Positions 25,405 to 38,403 of a stretch of 64,000 nt of DNA are shown piece after piece; positions within the stretch are counted from its first letter, which is position 1; every line of letters begins with the position of its first letter. The stretch lies in the NCBI GenBank assembly GCA_028671895.1, contig CM053809.1:31905501-31969500 (forward strand), given 5' to 3'. Origin of the DNA: Oenanthe sinensis (Eukaryota; Streptophyta; Magnoliopsida; Apiales; Apiaceae). Position numbers and translations under genes: made by a program. The notes below the pieces were generated by a model, which had not been told where the DNA came from, made no database searches, and worked only from the letters and a program-made list of their open reading frames with translations.

Positions 25405-28400
25405 ATGGATTCAAGAACCCATCTTGATTATGCTTTGTTTCAACTCACACCCACTAGAACAAGGTTCAATTCTTTCTCTATCTTGTTCAATATATATCTT
25501 TATAATGTTACACATGTGTTGGATCTTATGGGATTTATTTTTAAAGGTTTACTGATTACTACTATAGGTGTTGTTTTTCTCAAATGTGTAGATTTACATG
25601 TATTAAGATGTGAATATATATACTTTTAGTGTTAAATATTTATTGGATCTTATGGGATTTCTTTTAAGGTTTAATTATTGCTATTATGCACTATCATGTT
25701 GTTTTTATCCTTATAATGTTGCATATGTCTTGGATCTTATGAGATTTACATGGGTTTAATAATTATTGATATTTATGTTGGTATTATTTTTGTTATGTAT
25801 TGATTTACATGTATAAAGATGTGATCTTGTGATATTTGCTGGAGGAAAGAGTGAGAAATTAGCTTCTGGGCTAGTGGAACCCTTCATTTCTCACCTTAAA
25901 GTTGCTAAAGATCAGATTCCTAAAGGTGGGTATTCAATAACTCTTCGTCCACCCAACGCCCATGCTTCCTGGTTTACCAAAGCAACTTTTCAGAGGTAAT
26001 ATTTCAATTCTCATTTTTTCCCTCTTGATTGTTGTCATTATATATATATATATAATTTTATTTTTAAATTTCAGTACATGGCCTCATACACAAATACACA
26101 CAAACACACTCACACTCTCAGTCAAGGGTGAACCCAAGATTTACCTGCGGTAGAAAAGTAGCAGGAAAAGATTAAGTTAAATATAGCTTAAGTTTATAAA
26201 AATGTAGGATTTATGTATATTATGATTAAAGTAAGATTTGAAGCTGGATGAGGCCAATTTGACTTTGACAACTAAATAGCAAGTCCATGATTTGAATTGA
26301 AAGTCGGTGACTGGTGAGGCGTAGACAGAGATGAGTGAATGAGGTCAAAAGTTTGATACATGGTTCGTGGGTCGAGCTATGGAAGTGTGAATTGGAAGGG
26401 TTGCAGGTCGACCTTGATCCACATTGCTGCAGATCCATTCGCGAACTCTGGCTATGCAATTGAATGAAGAAGAATAAGGAAGGGGCAAGAAATGGACTAA
26501 GAAATAATTTCAAAGAAGGGAGGAGACCTATGGATGAAGGATTTTACAAAAAGAGGCGGAGCTAGGTTTTGCTTTTGCGGGCGACACGAGATGCCCTTTC
26601 TAAATATATTTTTGATTTTCCTTGAGCTTAATTTAAGTTATTGGGCCTCCATATAAGGACCAACGGTTATATACCATAGTATGTATTAGACATTAATAAT
26701 TTAGTTAGCTGTTAGATTCCTATTTGTATATGGTAATATTAATTTGTTTAAATACTAAAACGTAATTATTAAAGGGTGCTGGTATCCATTTCATGGGAGA
26801 TAACATTCCACTTTCCCATGCTTGTACCAGAACGTCTCCCATTCCGGAGTAACACTGGTCTTGTAAAAACATCCGAGAAGAAAGTAAATAGTAAGGAGAT
26901 AAAAAGTCAAATCTTAGGAAAAAAAGTAAGGAGTTGAAATGACCAATAAAAAATTTTGAGAATAGAAATCCTGTGAAGGGATCTAGTAAAAAACAAAGAT
27001 ATTGGGCAAATGAAGGATGAAGATGATATGTGAATGGTAGTGGTGCATTGTACTTGTTTCCGATCAGTCTTGTTCATCAGAATATATGTGTGAGATTCTT
27101 TTATTTCGATGTTTTCTGCAGCTGTTCTTGCCCTTGATTTGTTCAAACACATTACCTGTTTTGTTGATTTATGTTTTATATCTTGGCGTATATTTAAAAT
27201 TTCTGTCACTATTTTTCTTTGACGTTCCAAAATTGTTAATAGCTTAATCCTCTTCAATTATCTTTTTGTGTGTGTTACAGAGTTGTTCGCTTCATAAGCA
27301 CACCTGAAATTCTTGAGAGGTTTGTTCGTATAGAGCGAGAAATTGTTCAGATTGAGGGTTCTATTCGATCTAATGAATTGTCGACCACAGATGCGGCAGT
27401 AATTTCTGGAGAAGGTATGCTATTAAGATTGACATTTTATTTACAGTTTTACACCCATTATGTGTTGGGAGTTATTTATCTTACAACTTGAAATTTAGGT
27501 AGGTGATACAACTGTTCAAAAGCTTTCTTACTTCCGGCTTATGATTATTATTTCACGTGAAATCATTAATTATCAACCTAATTCTTGCAATATTTCGTGA
27601 TCTTTTTATTATTATTATTTTTATTTTGATTAGGAGGTTCTCTGTCAGCTGCTAATGATGTAACGAAAGGATCACCAGATTCCTCTAAGGTATATCACTT
27701 AGTTCTCTATAGAAGGTCCTTCTAAATTTAATTGATCACTTATCTTTCTTTTTATTATTTCTTCTAGATCAAAGGTGAAACTGGTAAAAATGATGTTGCA
27801 GAAGATGAGAATTCAAAGTAAGTTCTTTTACTTCATAATAACACAACTATTGATAATTTTTCCTACAATTATCACTATTGACTCATTTGCATGGTGGTTA
27901 TTAGGATTTGTCTTCAACGTACCTTGGAGACTCGGAAAGTCTTGCTTCGCAAAGAACAAGCCATGGCTTATGCTCGTGCTCTTGTGGCTGGATTTGACAT
28001 GGTTAATAATGATGATCTCATGTTATTTTCTGACACCTTTGGAGCCACGCGTTTGAGGTATGAGTGGTATAGCTAATAAAAACTATTTCATCAATCTTGA
28101 AAGATATATCTCAGAAGTATTTCAGTTCAATACACATCGAATGTGCAAACTAGTCTTAAATTTTAATTTGTCAAACATGGTAATCTTTTCATCCTTTTAA
28201 ATTAAATGCTGCCTTTCTCTTGTTGCATTAACTGCAAAAGTTTCCGTATAATCTTGATCAATGGCTTCTTTATAACATATCTGCCTTTCCTCGTAATATC
28301 TTATGTTAGTTGTCATTAAAAAAGATGTTAGGCTTACATTCTAGGTAAAAGAAGAAACATCGATTGGAACCAACAAAAAAAGATTTCTTTGAGATGTTTT

Positions 28401-30241
28401 CTGAATGAAAATCTAGATTGATCTCATTTAGCAAAAATAAAAATTTATAATAACTAAATAGATGCTCTTGACATTGCTAAAAATTCGAGAGCACAATGTT
28501 TAAAAATATATGCCGGCATCTAGGTAAAGCTTCCATAAAGAACACTCTTATATAGAGAACTAGAGAGAACATACACAGAATCTAGCGTTGGAATTTCATT
28601 TAGATTCTAAAATTAACTAGGTCTTTTCCGGCCAACAATTATGCACAAAAACAGAATCTTGCATAAAATTAACAAATACTGGGCTTAAACATAACAAAAT
28701 TACATGATAACAAAAATAGAATCTAACATAGAATCTCATTATCACAGAAGCGTATATCATATTCAATGCTAGATTGTATAATATTTGATTTTTATAATTT
28801 TCATGAGATTCAAAATATTAAGCTTAATTATTGTTAAACTTTTTCATTCTAATGTTAAGCGTCCGTTTTATTACAAAAAACGAAGGGTGATGATGGTGTT
28901 CTTTCTAGTTCATTATATAAGTGTATTCTCTCTAGAATGCAACCCATATGTGTGTGTGGGTGCGTGCATGTATGTATGTATGTATTATTTTGTAGATTTT
29001 TCCTGCACACTCAGACTATCTCCATGTAGCATGCAAAGTATATTTCCATGTGTTGATCTTTGCATCAAAATAGTTACTGATGTAGTTTTGATAATTCCTC
29101 TCATCTCAATTTTAAAGTAGTGTACGAGCTTGTTTCGATCTTTTTATTATCCTGTATATCCCAAAAACTGAAAAAATTAATTCACATATAGGGAAGCATG
29201 TCTTGAGTTCAAGGACTTGTGCAAGAAGAAGCTTACGGATACTCTTTGGATGGATGAGTTAGCTGCAATGGCAGCATGTCCTCCCTCAGAACTGCCATAT
29301 CTGGGAACATCTGGGATTATACTTACATCTGAAGGGAATAACACAGATGGTGGTATGTATTCATTGTATTCGTTTCTACTTGCACCCCTGTGTATTGCAT
29401 GTTTATCTGCATTGCCAGGATATGCCTGTAAGCCTGTTGATATGGCCAGATCGTTTATAAGTGTATTCTCTCTGTTTCCAAATAAAAGATCCAATTAGAA
29501 TTAATAATTATGAATCGAGTTCTATGTTTAACCTATTTTATTCATAAATTTCACATGTGCTTCATGTTCAATAGGTTGATTGAGTAATAGCATAACCATA
29601 TCGTACCAGAGTTAGCAATATACTCGACAGCTAGAATTTCCTTGACGGTACTGCATCTACCAATATATTCCCTCCGTCCCCTTTTACTTGACCCTTGTGA
29701 AAAAAAAATTTGTCCCAAAATAGTTGTCCATATCTTATTTCAATATACTTTTTTACCTATTTTCCCAGTATTACCCCTTGCTCCTATTTCCAATGTTTGA
29801 CTCTACAACTCATTTTCAAATTTATTTCATTATTCAAGACATTTATTAGGATTTAGGGGTAAACAAAGAAACAAATCACATAATTAAATACTTTCTTAAT
29901 ATGTGTTTTTTTTTCATGAGGGTCAAGTAAAAGGGGACGGAGGGAGTAATATATTTGATTATGAATTGGGGATGTGTGTGCGCATCTTAGGTCTGTGACA
30001 TTCTGTATGTACCTTGCTGTAATTGTAAATTAAAACCGTTATTCTTGATACTTTGTAATGCACTTTATTACATTGCTCATGAAAAGGAGCTGATCTACTT
30101 CACTCCAGAAGACCCAGGAAAGTTTAAAGCTTTCAATGCTTTGGCTCTTGACATATTTATCCTTTTTCAGAGACATATGGACGAGAAACCGTTAAATATC
30201 GTTTCACCAAAATTAATGTACATTTTAGAGTTTAAATCTAT

Positions 30242-30290
<49 letters not shown>

Positions 30291-33149
30291 CTTTATCTCT
30301 CTCTCCGTGTCTGTAATAAGAGAACAAATGCTTGAACATTTTAGGTTTCTCGTTATCCTCTAAATGGAAGTTCGTGAGCTTTACCTCTAGCAACCTCAGA
30401 AGTTCCTTCTCTGATATAACAGTTTCTCTATCTAAATGAGAATTGTAAAAGCCTGTCCATGTACATGTTTTGTTTTCCTTCTTATTTTAGTTGAATGAAA
30501 TAATTATTTTGCTTGAGCAATGAGCATCCTAGCTCGTCGTTTTTTGACAACAAATACTGTGAGCTTCAACCACAATTACATATGTAAAAAATGTCCGACG
30601 CCTTTATAATAATCTCCTCCAAGTGAAATCCATTGATCACAGTTGTCCTGATGATGATTATCAGTTTATACCCATTTTCAACTTCATGTTCTTCCTCTTC
30701 TCCCCTTAGCTCGTAGTTCTAGCTTCTGTATCACCCTATTAGCATCATTTGCGAATTACTCACATTTGCTAGATTTCATTAATGTAGTGGTTAATGCGAG
30801 ATTTCATCTGTAACTGTAGTGGTTAATGCGAGATTTCTAAGAAAGAGCTTCCATCGGACATTATCCCTGCATCTGATAGAACGTGGTTGCAACTCGTAAT
30901 CTACATCCACAAATAATAGATAATGCACTTGTTGATTTGATCGAACTAAGTGGTAGATTTACATTATGGTTGCTTATTGAGCTGTGTAGCCTAGATGCGT
31001 GAATTCTAAGAGAAACTTGGCTCTCATTAATGTCAAAATTTTTATATGCAGATCTTCCTGTGGCTGACCTGACACCATCCACTCCAGCCAAAGTTCAAGT
31101 GCATCTGCCTTGGCAAAACCAGATTCCTCCCTATATGTATAATTATCAGAACTCTGTTCAAGGTTTTCCTTATCCTGGTATGCAGCCTGTACCTCCATAT
31201 TATCCAGGGCACATGCATTGGTCTCCAAATATGGATGACTCTGGTCATCGACAACGCCGGAGGTCTTCATCAAGAAAGAAAGGAAAATCCTCTGAAACTT
31301 CATCCGAAGAAGAACAGATGGCATCTGGTGACTCTGACAATGGCACTGAGCCAGATGCTGTTAAGAAGCATGATGAAGAGATTTCTTCTGGGGAGAAACC
31401 AATTACTAGAAAACACAGGAAAAAATCCTCAAAGACTGTTGTCATTCGGAATATTAACTACATCACATCTGACAAGAGGAATGGAGAAAAGGGTGGAGAT
31501 TCTGAAGACGATTCATCAGTCAGTGGTGAGTTGATTGATGAAGATTACCTTAAACAGAAGGTACAGGATGCAGTTGGATCTCTGGAGAAACATCGCAAGT
31601 CCAAGTCCCGTGCAAATAAGAATAAAGGTATAGATCAGCATAACATTGAAAATGGATTGAATGATTTCCCTAATGGTGATCCGGAAAATGTTCAAGCTTC
31701 TGGAGGAAAACATAGCGCGTGGGATGCTCTGCAGAATCTTCTGATGAGGGAAGATGATTCAGCATTTAGTGGAAATAAAGAGGAACAATTTGAAAATAGC
31801 AATACTATAAACTTGGGATATGAGAAGAGTGCAACGCGAAAAACAACTGCAAATGATTCTTTTGTCGTATCTAATAGAGCTGAAGGTTATGTAGGTAGAG
31901 GTAATTCAGGAGATTTTGCAAATGCTGAGAATATGCGTTCATTGGTGAGCAGAGGGGAAACTGTAGATACACAGTTGTTGGTTTCAAGAAACTTGGATGG
32001 TTCCGGCCAGAGAACTGTGTCTGATTTTATCCCAGAACCATCTACTATTAAAAAAGCAACCGGAGAAGATTGGTTTGTGATGAACCAGTCTACAATATCA
32101 GAAAACCAGGGGCAAAGAACAGGGCAAACTATGTTTAATGGCGATTATGCTTTGTCAACTGACAAAGAGAAGAGCAAAACCGTGCCAGCCATTGATGATT
32201 CTTTCATGGTACAAACTCGTTCATCGGCTGATGAAAATTCTCAGTGGAGAACGGACATTAGCATGATGGAAGGGTCAAATGTAGTCTCCCAGTCTGAAAT
32301 TCACCAGGATGTTTCACATGCCAAGTCTGTATCGAATTCATATGAGCCTGATGACCTTTGCGTGATGCTTGTACGAGACTCTGGACTGTCTCCTGGAGCA
32401 TCTTGGGCTCCAGAAATGGATTATGAAACTGAAATTTCTTTTACAAAAGCTGATAAAAAGTCTGCTCCAGTTGAGTTGATTAATGAGGAACAGAAGCCTC
32501 CAGCCAGTGGTAAAAAGACAATCGGCAAGAAACCTGTAGGCCCTGGAACTAAAAGTCTGGGAAGAGAAACAAGGTCTAGTGTTTTGCGTGGATCTCTTGC
32601 GACAAGCAGATCTGATATTTTGTCTAAAAGCAAAAGTAGGCCAATGATAAACAAGAGCAAATTGGAGAAGGTACTTTGAAATCTTTGAGTGTTAATTTTT
32701 AATTTTTTTCTCTATTTATTTATCATCATGATCTTCTTAACATGGATTAAATTATTTTTAGCGCATTTAAATAAAAAAAGTGAATTTAAATAAAGGGCAC
32801 CACAACTGCAATTTTGAAGGCATTATATTGTGTTGAGGTTTCTACAATCAAGTGTCTGGTTAATCGTGGGGATAACGGTTTTAGAAAGTTTTATCTTTGT
32901 TTTTTTAAATGAGGTTGTTCGTATTGCACTATCCTTCTTTTCATGCTATTATTAATACAGGAAGAAGAGATCCGAAAGAGAATGGAAGATCTAGTGATAG
33001 AAAGACAAAAGAGAATTGCTGAAAGAAGTGCAGCTAGCCCTGCAGCATCAAAGAGGATCCCAGCTGGAACTAAAAAGACACCAGAACAACTTAAAAAGGG
33101 AGGATCTGATTTATCAAAATCTTCTCAACCTAGAAAGAACAAAATTTGA
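25405..33149 (+). CDS. COP1-interacting protein 7 (CIP7)-like protein
   Basis: CIP7 is a nuclear protein bound by the photomorphogenesis repressor COP1 that promotes light-induced genes; this family also contains less studied relatives. Nine exons: 25405-25463, 25819-25995, 27281-27414, 27634-27689, 27768-27817, 27905-28057, 29192-29352, 31052-32670 and 32961-33149 (TGA). Phases agree and give 865 aa. The N-terminal third is the conserved part: MDSRTHLDYALFQLTPTRTR, GGYSITLRPPNAHASWFTKA, RFVRIEREIVQIE and EQAMAYARALVAGFDM. The middle has a Pro/Tyr/Met stretch (about 275-315), then long charged, Ser-rich, disordered sequence with basic clusters RQRRRSSSRKKGK and RKHRKKSS that can serve as nuclear signals. 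The C-terminus has a basic coiled coil, EEEIRKRMEDLVIERQKRIAE. Most of the protein is in the 1.6-kb eighth exon, which is not a gene by itself. The exact paralogue is not decided. Confidence 0.88.
26000..27270. other. Intron 2 of the CIP7-like gene, possible old insertion
   Basis: A long intron with (TA)n near 26039-26053. The motifs AAGGGTGAACCCAAGATTT (about 26124) and GGCGGAGCTAGGTTTTGC (about 26555) resemble the ends of degraded plant DNA elements, but I could not match them as inverted repeats or find a target duplication. No coding exon is seen between 25996 and 27280. Confidence 0.35.
29668..29946. mobile_element. Stowaway-type MITE in CIP7-like intron 7
   Basis: Left end TTCCCTCCGTCCCCTTTTAC and right end GTAAAAGGGGACGGAGGGAG are inverted repeats of about 25 bases, flanked by the TA dinucleotide typical of Tc1/mariner (29666-29667 and 29947-29948). 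The termini fit the Stowaway consensus CTCCCTCCGT. Length 279 bp, no coding capacity. Confidence 0.88.
30238..30306. repeat. (CT)n(AT)n microsatellite in CIP7-like intron 7
   Basis: About 35 bases of CT repeats followed by (TA)n and more CT. Reading frames through it are artefacts. Confidence 0.85.
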
Positions 33150-34746
33150 GGTATGAAGCATTTTGAATCCTCCATTGAAACGGTTACATTATTCTTTAAA
33201 AACTGAAGATAATTATCAAACAGGGTACAAAAATAGAGCACTTGCATGATCCGGAAATATCACACCAACTTGAGAGTTATTGAGGAATATCGAGTACATG
33301 TTCACCATCTGCTACATGGGTAATGACAGAGGTGTCTTTCAGGTTGTTGAAGAGCCTTTAAGCCTATTTAAGTTGATAAGGTTGTACGGTTTGAAAAGTT
33401 AGCTTGAAGTTTGCAGAACATAGCCATTTTTTGAATAAATATTTAGCAGATATGTTGTGGTGGTTTGTAGATAGTATGAAGATTTCAGATTTCATACGAT
33501 TTGGCCATTGTATAATTATTAATAAAGTTTTAAATGTATAATTGTTCCACGTGAACAGTAAACTTAAACTTGTTACTTTTGCTGTAGAGTTTTGCTTCAA
33601 TTTTCTGTGCAGTATATGAGATTCATTCTTGTATGTATTTGTTCTGTGTATAATTTCACATCTGTGTTCATTTTTATGTATTCTGTTTTTGTGTTGTGTA
33701 TAGAAGCTAGTTTATCTCCCAATTTGCATCAAGAATTGTGCATGGATGAAATTTTTTCATAGTAATAGCATTCCTAGCTTGGTATATAAGCTGCATAAAA
33801 TAATTTGTTTTTTCGAGTGGAATGTAATGGAATGAGAGAAAAATTGTTAGGGAGAAAGCATTCGACTGAGAAAGTGAAAGTGAAAATTCAAGTTGAAACT
33901 AATATTTTATGGATCAATTTAATATTCTTTGGCAAGTTTAGATGCAAAAGCCAAAATATATATATATTTTTTATCATATTACATATTTTAATAATTTCTT
34001 TTGTGGTGCATATGTATTAATATTAGATATAAGACATCAACAGAAACATCACTATATTGATGCATGTAGAACAATGACAGCTAAAATTCCTTCTTACAAG
34101 GAGAGAGTGGATTAGTTGGCCATTGGAAGTCATCAAAGTATCTATATAATATTGAATTTTAATATAAAAGCATTCAAAATCGAAAAATAAGTTCAAACTT
34201 ATTAAGCACTAAAAGTTTAAAGCACGAGAATCCCGCTGTTAAACAACTTTCTTCCCTAAGAAAACATTTCTTTAATCCTCCTGTTGACTTTCTTTTTTCT
34301 CTCCTTGACATTTTCTTTGAGGAGAGAACTGGTCTGTCCCTGAGGATCATCGTGAGCCAATCATATTAGTGCTCAGCACGTTTGTAATAATTTACTAATA
34401 CGTAAAAACAATCGTATCCGGTGCAGAAGACTTTCGGGTTTAGCAGAATTGTAATATACGGAGTATTTTTCATGCAAGCTAAAATTTGAATCGTATCCGG
34501 TGCACAAGACTTCGGGTTCAGCAGATTATAATATATCTTCCATGCGAGCTGAAATTTGAATTCTGAATGTTAACCTTAATTACAATAACCGTCCCTTGTT
34601 TTTTATTAATATTATTGTTGTGTATACACCAATTATTTAATAAAAGACAAGCCTCCAGGTTTTTCTCATCGTTTGATAAAATTGATCGATTTCGTTGCGG
34701 CTTTCTTTTATCAATCTTATTTAAGAGCTGTGCCCAGAATTCAGCT
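33150..34746. other. CIP7-like 3' UTR and upstream region of the proline-rich gene
   Basis: No gene is seen. The 3' UTR probably runs to about 33550 (AATAAAG near 33521). At 34410-34561 a unit of about 79 bases starting AATCGTATCCGGTGCA is duplicated in tandem with about 85 per cent identity, about 190 bases before the next start codon. Confidence 0.55.
34410..34561. repeat. 79-bp tandem duplication upstream of the proline-rich gene
   Basis: The copies begin at 34410 and 34489. Shared blocks are AATCGTATCCGGTGCA, AAGACTT, CGGGTT-AGCAGA, TAATATA, CATGC-AGCT and AAATTTGAAT. Several single-base changes and small gaps separate them. The pair sits in the probable promoter. Confidence 0.8.
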
Positions 34747-37700
34747 ATGGCAGCTGTGACATGTCGCAGTGCCATGCCATTAAATTCTAGCAAAAAGAAA
34801 ATGGAGCTCAAGGTATGCATATTTCTTAAACGTTTGCTTTTAATCATCAAGAGATGATAACATGCAATGTTGCTTGTGTTGATTGCATCTGCAAGATACT
34901 GCAATAATTGTAAAGGCCATGCAAGTTATTTGTATACAGATGTTTGTTCATCATGTACACATTAATTTAGCCACAAACTGGTGATTTTTGTACGTGGTTC
35001 CTTACAAAATGTATTGATGATAATATCGAAATCATAAGGAATAGTGTGAGAACATATGTATATGCTATAGTTCATTTCTTCGTCCTGGCTTATGATACTT
35101 GCAGGAAAAAGATTATCCGAAGAAGCAGCAAAGCTTTAACGTATCAAAAAATTGTAGTCCAAGAACCGAAGGCTTGACAGGGAATAGTCCGGGAGGCTTT
35201 ACAACAATGTCAGAGCTTCGGAGTAAGATTATGACTTTTAGAGACAAACTTGACTTACCCCCTTGCAATGTCTCAGCTTCTGTACTACAGGTAGCTTTCT
35301 GGTTCTTACTATAATTTCTTGTTCTCGCAACTCAGAAGTGAAAAAACAAATGTGTTCTAATTAATGATAATGATTTGCAGCTGGTGATAGTGTCTGTGAA
35401 GGATTTGCACAAGTTGTATCCTGATATTGTACCAAAAAACTCAATGTCAGAAACAAAGGGAACTTCAATGAATCAGGTAAAGTAATAAGCAACAGAGTTT
35501 TTTTTTTGGGTTCATGATTCAATCGCCTATATACATTTTCAGTGAATTAAACAATTTGACTCAGGCACTGAATGCATTCTGTGATGCAATGAGAGCTGTT
35601 GGAGATATGTGGACAAATAGTAATAAATGGATGGTCGAATCTACAAGATTTAGTCTTGTCAACGCTGATTTGGAGCAACTAGGTATGTTAATTTCTTGCC
35701 TCCAGTAGTAAGTTCTTGTGAGTTTAGGCAAAGTGAGGTTGGAACTTAGTGATATTGTTCAAGATTATACGACAAAAAGTAGCAAGTTTGTTGCAAAAAG
35801 TTGCATATTATATATATGACCAAATTTATTGTGTGCCAACTTCAAGCAGATTCTAGAATCATATATATTATGATGTCATTTTATGTTTGAAGGCATTAAC
35901 TAGAGTTTTTTTTTTAATTCTGGATACTAGCATTGTCAATGCTTGATGACATGATTAAACTGGTGAAAGAGAAAATGTCCTTTATGATGGATGACGATGA
36001 AGACGAGGACGTGAAGCATTGCATTCCCCTAGCTAATGTAACTGAAAACTCTTCTTCAGAGTCCTCTACGGACAGGAAAACCCCCCAATCTGATTCTCCA
36101 GTAACCCCAACTTCAGTCCTTCCACCCCTGAGGCCTGCATACTCTGTGCCTCTCTTGCCTCTCAGACTTCGATCTGTTGGAAAACTGAACCCCATTGATC
36201 TGAAGCGTCTCGCTTTTCATTTCCCTCAAGAAGCATCCCAAAATTTCCACCCCCTAAATGACATGTATAAGACGGTTGAGGAAGCAAAAGCTGAGTCAGA
36301 AGCAAATAAAGACATTGAAGAGGCAACAGATGCCATAGAGCTAGACAGTGGCTCGGTTATCCAAGAAACTTCAGTTAAAAGGAGCTCAAGCATGAATCAG
36401 AGTTCAAGTCCAAAAAGGACAGCTAAATGTAACTCAAGCATCCAACCAATTTCGAGTCCAAGAAGGAGAGCTAAAGTTACTTCAGGTGTTCAATCAATAA
36501 CAAGTCCAAAAGGCTCCCCTATCAGTGCAGAAAACTCAGCTGGAACTCGCTCAAGTGTCGAACCAATGTCAAGTGAAGAGAGCTCATGTGTCAAACCAAT
36601 ATTAACTTCAGAATGCTCAACTAAAACTTCATCGATTGGGGAGCAATTACAAGCACATAAACTCCCAAACACACCATCAAATTCAGCAACAAAGGCTGCA
36701 AGATCTCCATCATCAACACCAGTATCATCATTATCAATACTAGTACCACCACCATCAGTAGCCTGCAAGGAACTATTGAATCCAACAACAGGAAGCACAC
36801 CAGTACTTCCACCACCTCCACCACCAACACCCTTGACAACAGAATGCATATCCTTACAACTGCCTTCACCCAAGACACCAGAAAAAGTAGCAACATCTCC
36901 AGCACCTCCACCTAAACCTCCACAGAGTATTGCAGTGCCTCCACCCCAACCACTGCCCATGACAAAAGGAAACATGGCAGCTCCACCACCATTATCATCA
37001 AATGGTTCAGTGCCAGCACCACCACCACCCATGTCACTGGCAAATAGAGGTGCCCCTCCACCTCCTCCTGGAGGTACTAAATTTCTACGGCCTATGAAAG
37101 CAAATAGCAAACTCAGACGATCATCCCAGATAGGTAATTTGTATCGACAGCTCAAGGGGAAAGTGGAAGGATCCAGTTTAGACGGTAAATCATCACAGGG
37201 AAGAAAAAGTAATACAGGGTCAGGGGCCTCTTCTGGTGGAAATCAGGGAACAAGCATGGCTGATGCATTGGCAGAGATGACAAAGAGGTATGCATGCGCA
37301 GTTAAGAAAATATAGAGTAAAATCATTGACATAATATTTATTTTTAAAAAGTAAGCCTGCCTTAAACTTAACTATTTCGCTTCTCAGATCATCGTACTTT
37401 CTGCAAATTGAAGAAGATGTTAAAAATCACGCTGAGTCAATCAAGGAGGTGAAAAAAAATCTCATCTCTTTTCAGGCAACTGATATGAATGAGCTACTTA
37501 AGTTCCACAAAGATGTAGAGTCGCATCTTGAGAAACTAACGGATGAGTCGCAGGTCTAATAATACAACAGTGTCTCACTTTAAGATATTTGTTAACAATA
37601 TTATTTCATAGATACGAGCCTTAATTTATTATCCTGCAGGTGCTAGCACGGTTTGAAGATTTTCCTACAAAAAAGTTGGAAGCATTGAGGATGGCTGCAG

Positions 37701-38403
37701 CATTATACTCCAAGTTAGAAGGAATAGTCACTACTCTACAAAACTGGAAAATAGTGTCTCCCTTAAACCAACTGCTTGACAAGGTTGAGAATTACTTCAC
37801 TAAGGTAATTTTTGGTGCTCTGATACCTTATTTACTAACTCTCCAAAAACCTTAACTCGGTCCTTGAGTTGTTAAGATCGTTATGTGTTTAAGTATTATC
37901 TAATCCTTGATAAGTTTTGCTAACAAAAAGTGATTGTGAGTAGATCAAAGGAGAGTTGGACACATTGGAAAGAACAAAAGACGAAGAATCCAAGAAATTC
38001 CAAAGTCACAAGATACAATTTGATTTCGGAATCCTTGTACGTATAAAGGAACTAATGGTGGATGTTTCTGCAAACTGCATGGAACTAGCACTTAAGGTTG
38101 TTCACTAATCACTATACATAAACCTTTTAGTCCATTAATTAATCACTTTGTAAACGTACTTGCACAGTTACATGCACATCTGAATAATGTACATTAATTC
38201 AGGAGAGAAGAGAAGCAAAAGCAAAACAACTTGAAGAATGCAAGTCATCAAAAGGTGACATGAAGAAGATGGTATCTGCTAAGATGCTATGGAGGGCCTT
38301 TCAGTTTGCATTCCGTGTTTATACTTTCGCTGGTGGACACGATGATCGTGCTGACAAGCTTACAAGAGAATTGGCACATGAAATCGAGACTGATCCTCAG
38401 TAA
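34747..38403 (+). CDS. Proline-rich (hydroxyproline-rich glycoprotein-like) protein with conserved helical C-terminus
   Basis: Nine exons: 34747-34812, 35105-35290, 35381-35476, 35565-35682, 35931-37287, 37388-37553, 37640-37804, 37944-38096 and 38203-38403 (TAA). Phases agree and give 835 aa. The N-terminus (1-200) is helical (MSELRSKIMTFRDKLDLPPC, ALNAFCDAMRAVGDMW). Then comes an acidic patch (MMDDDEDEDV), a Ser/Thr-rich linker, and a proline-rich segment (about 430-540) with runs such as PPPPPPTP and APPPPPG that resemble formin FH1 or profilin/SH3 ligands. The last 230 residues are a helical domain (EALRMAAALYSKLEGIV, LVRIKELMVDVSANCMELAL) containing Arg/Lys-rich coils. There is no signal peptide, so despite the family label a cell-wall role is unlikely; an actin- or organelle-associated scaffold is an inference from the FH1-like region and from resemblance to CHUP1-type proteins. 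Function is unknown. Confidence 0.85.

Noticed and set aside
28785..29120. A 111-codon frame inside the CIP7-like gene
   Set aside because: It lies in intron 6, between two well-supported exons, and has random-looking composition.
31030..32679. A 549-codon open frame as a separate intronless gene
   Set aside because: It is exon 8 of the CIP7-like gene. The acceptor at 31051 and the donor at 32671 join in phase with neighbouring exons that carry the conserved N-terminus and coiled coil.
36490..37155. A 221-codon minus-strand frame rich in Gly and Val
   Set aside because: It is the antisense of the CCA/CCT-rich proline segment of the gene at 34747-38403. Its composition is explained by that repeat, and it has no domain of its own.
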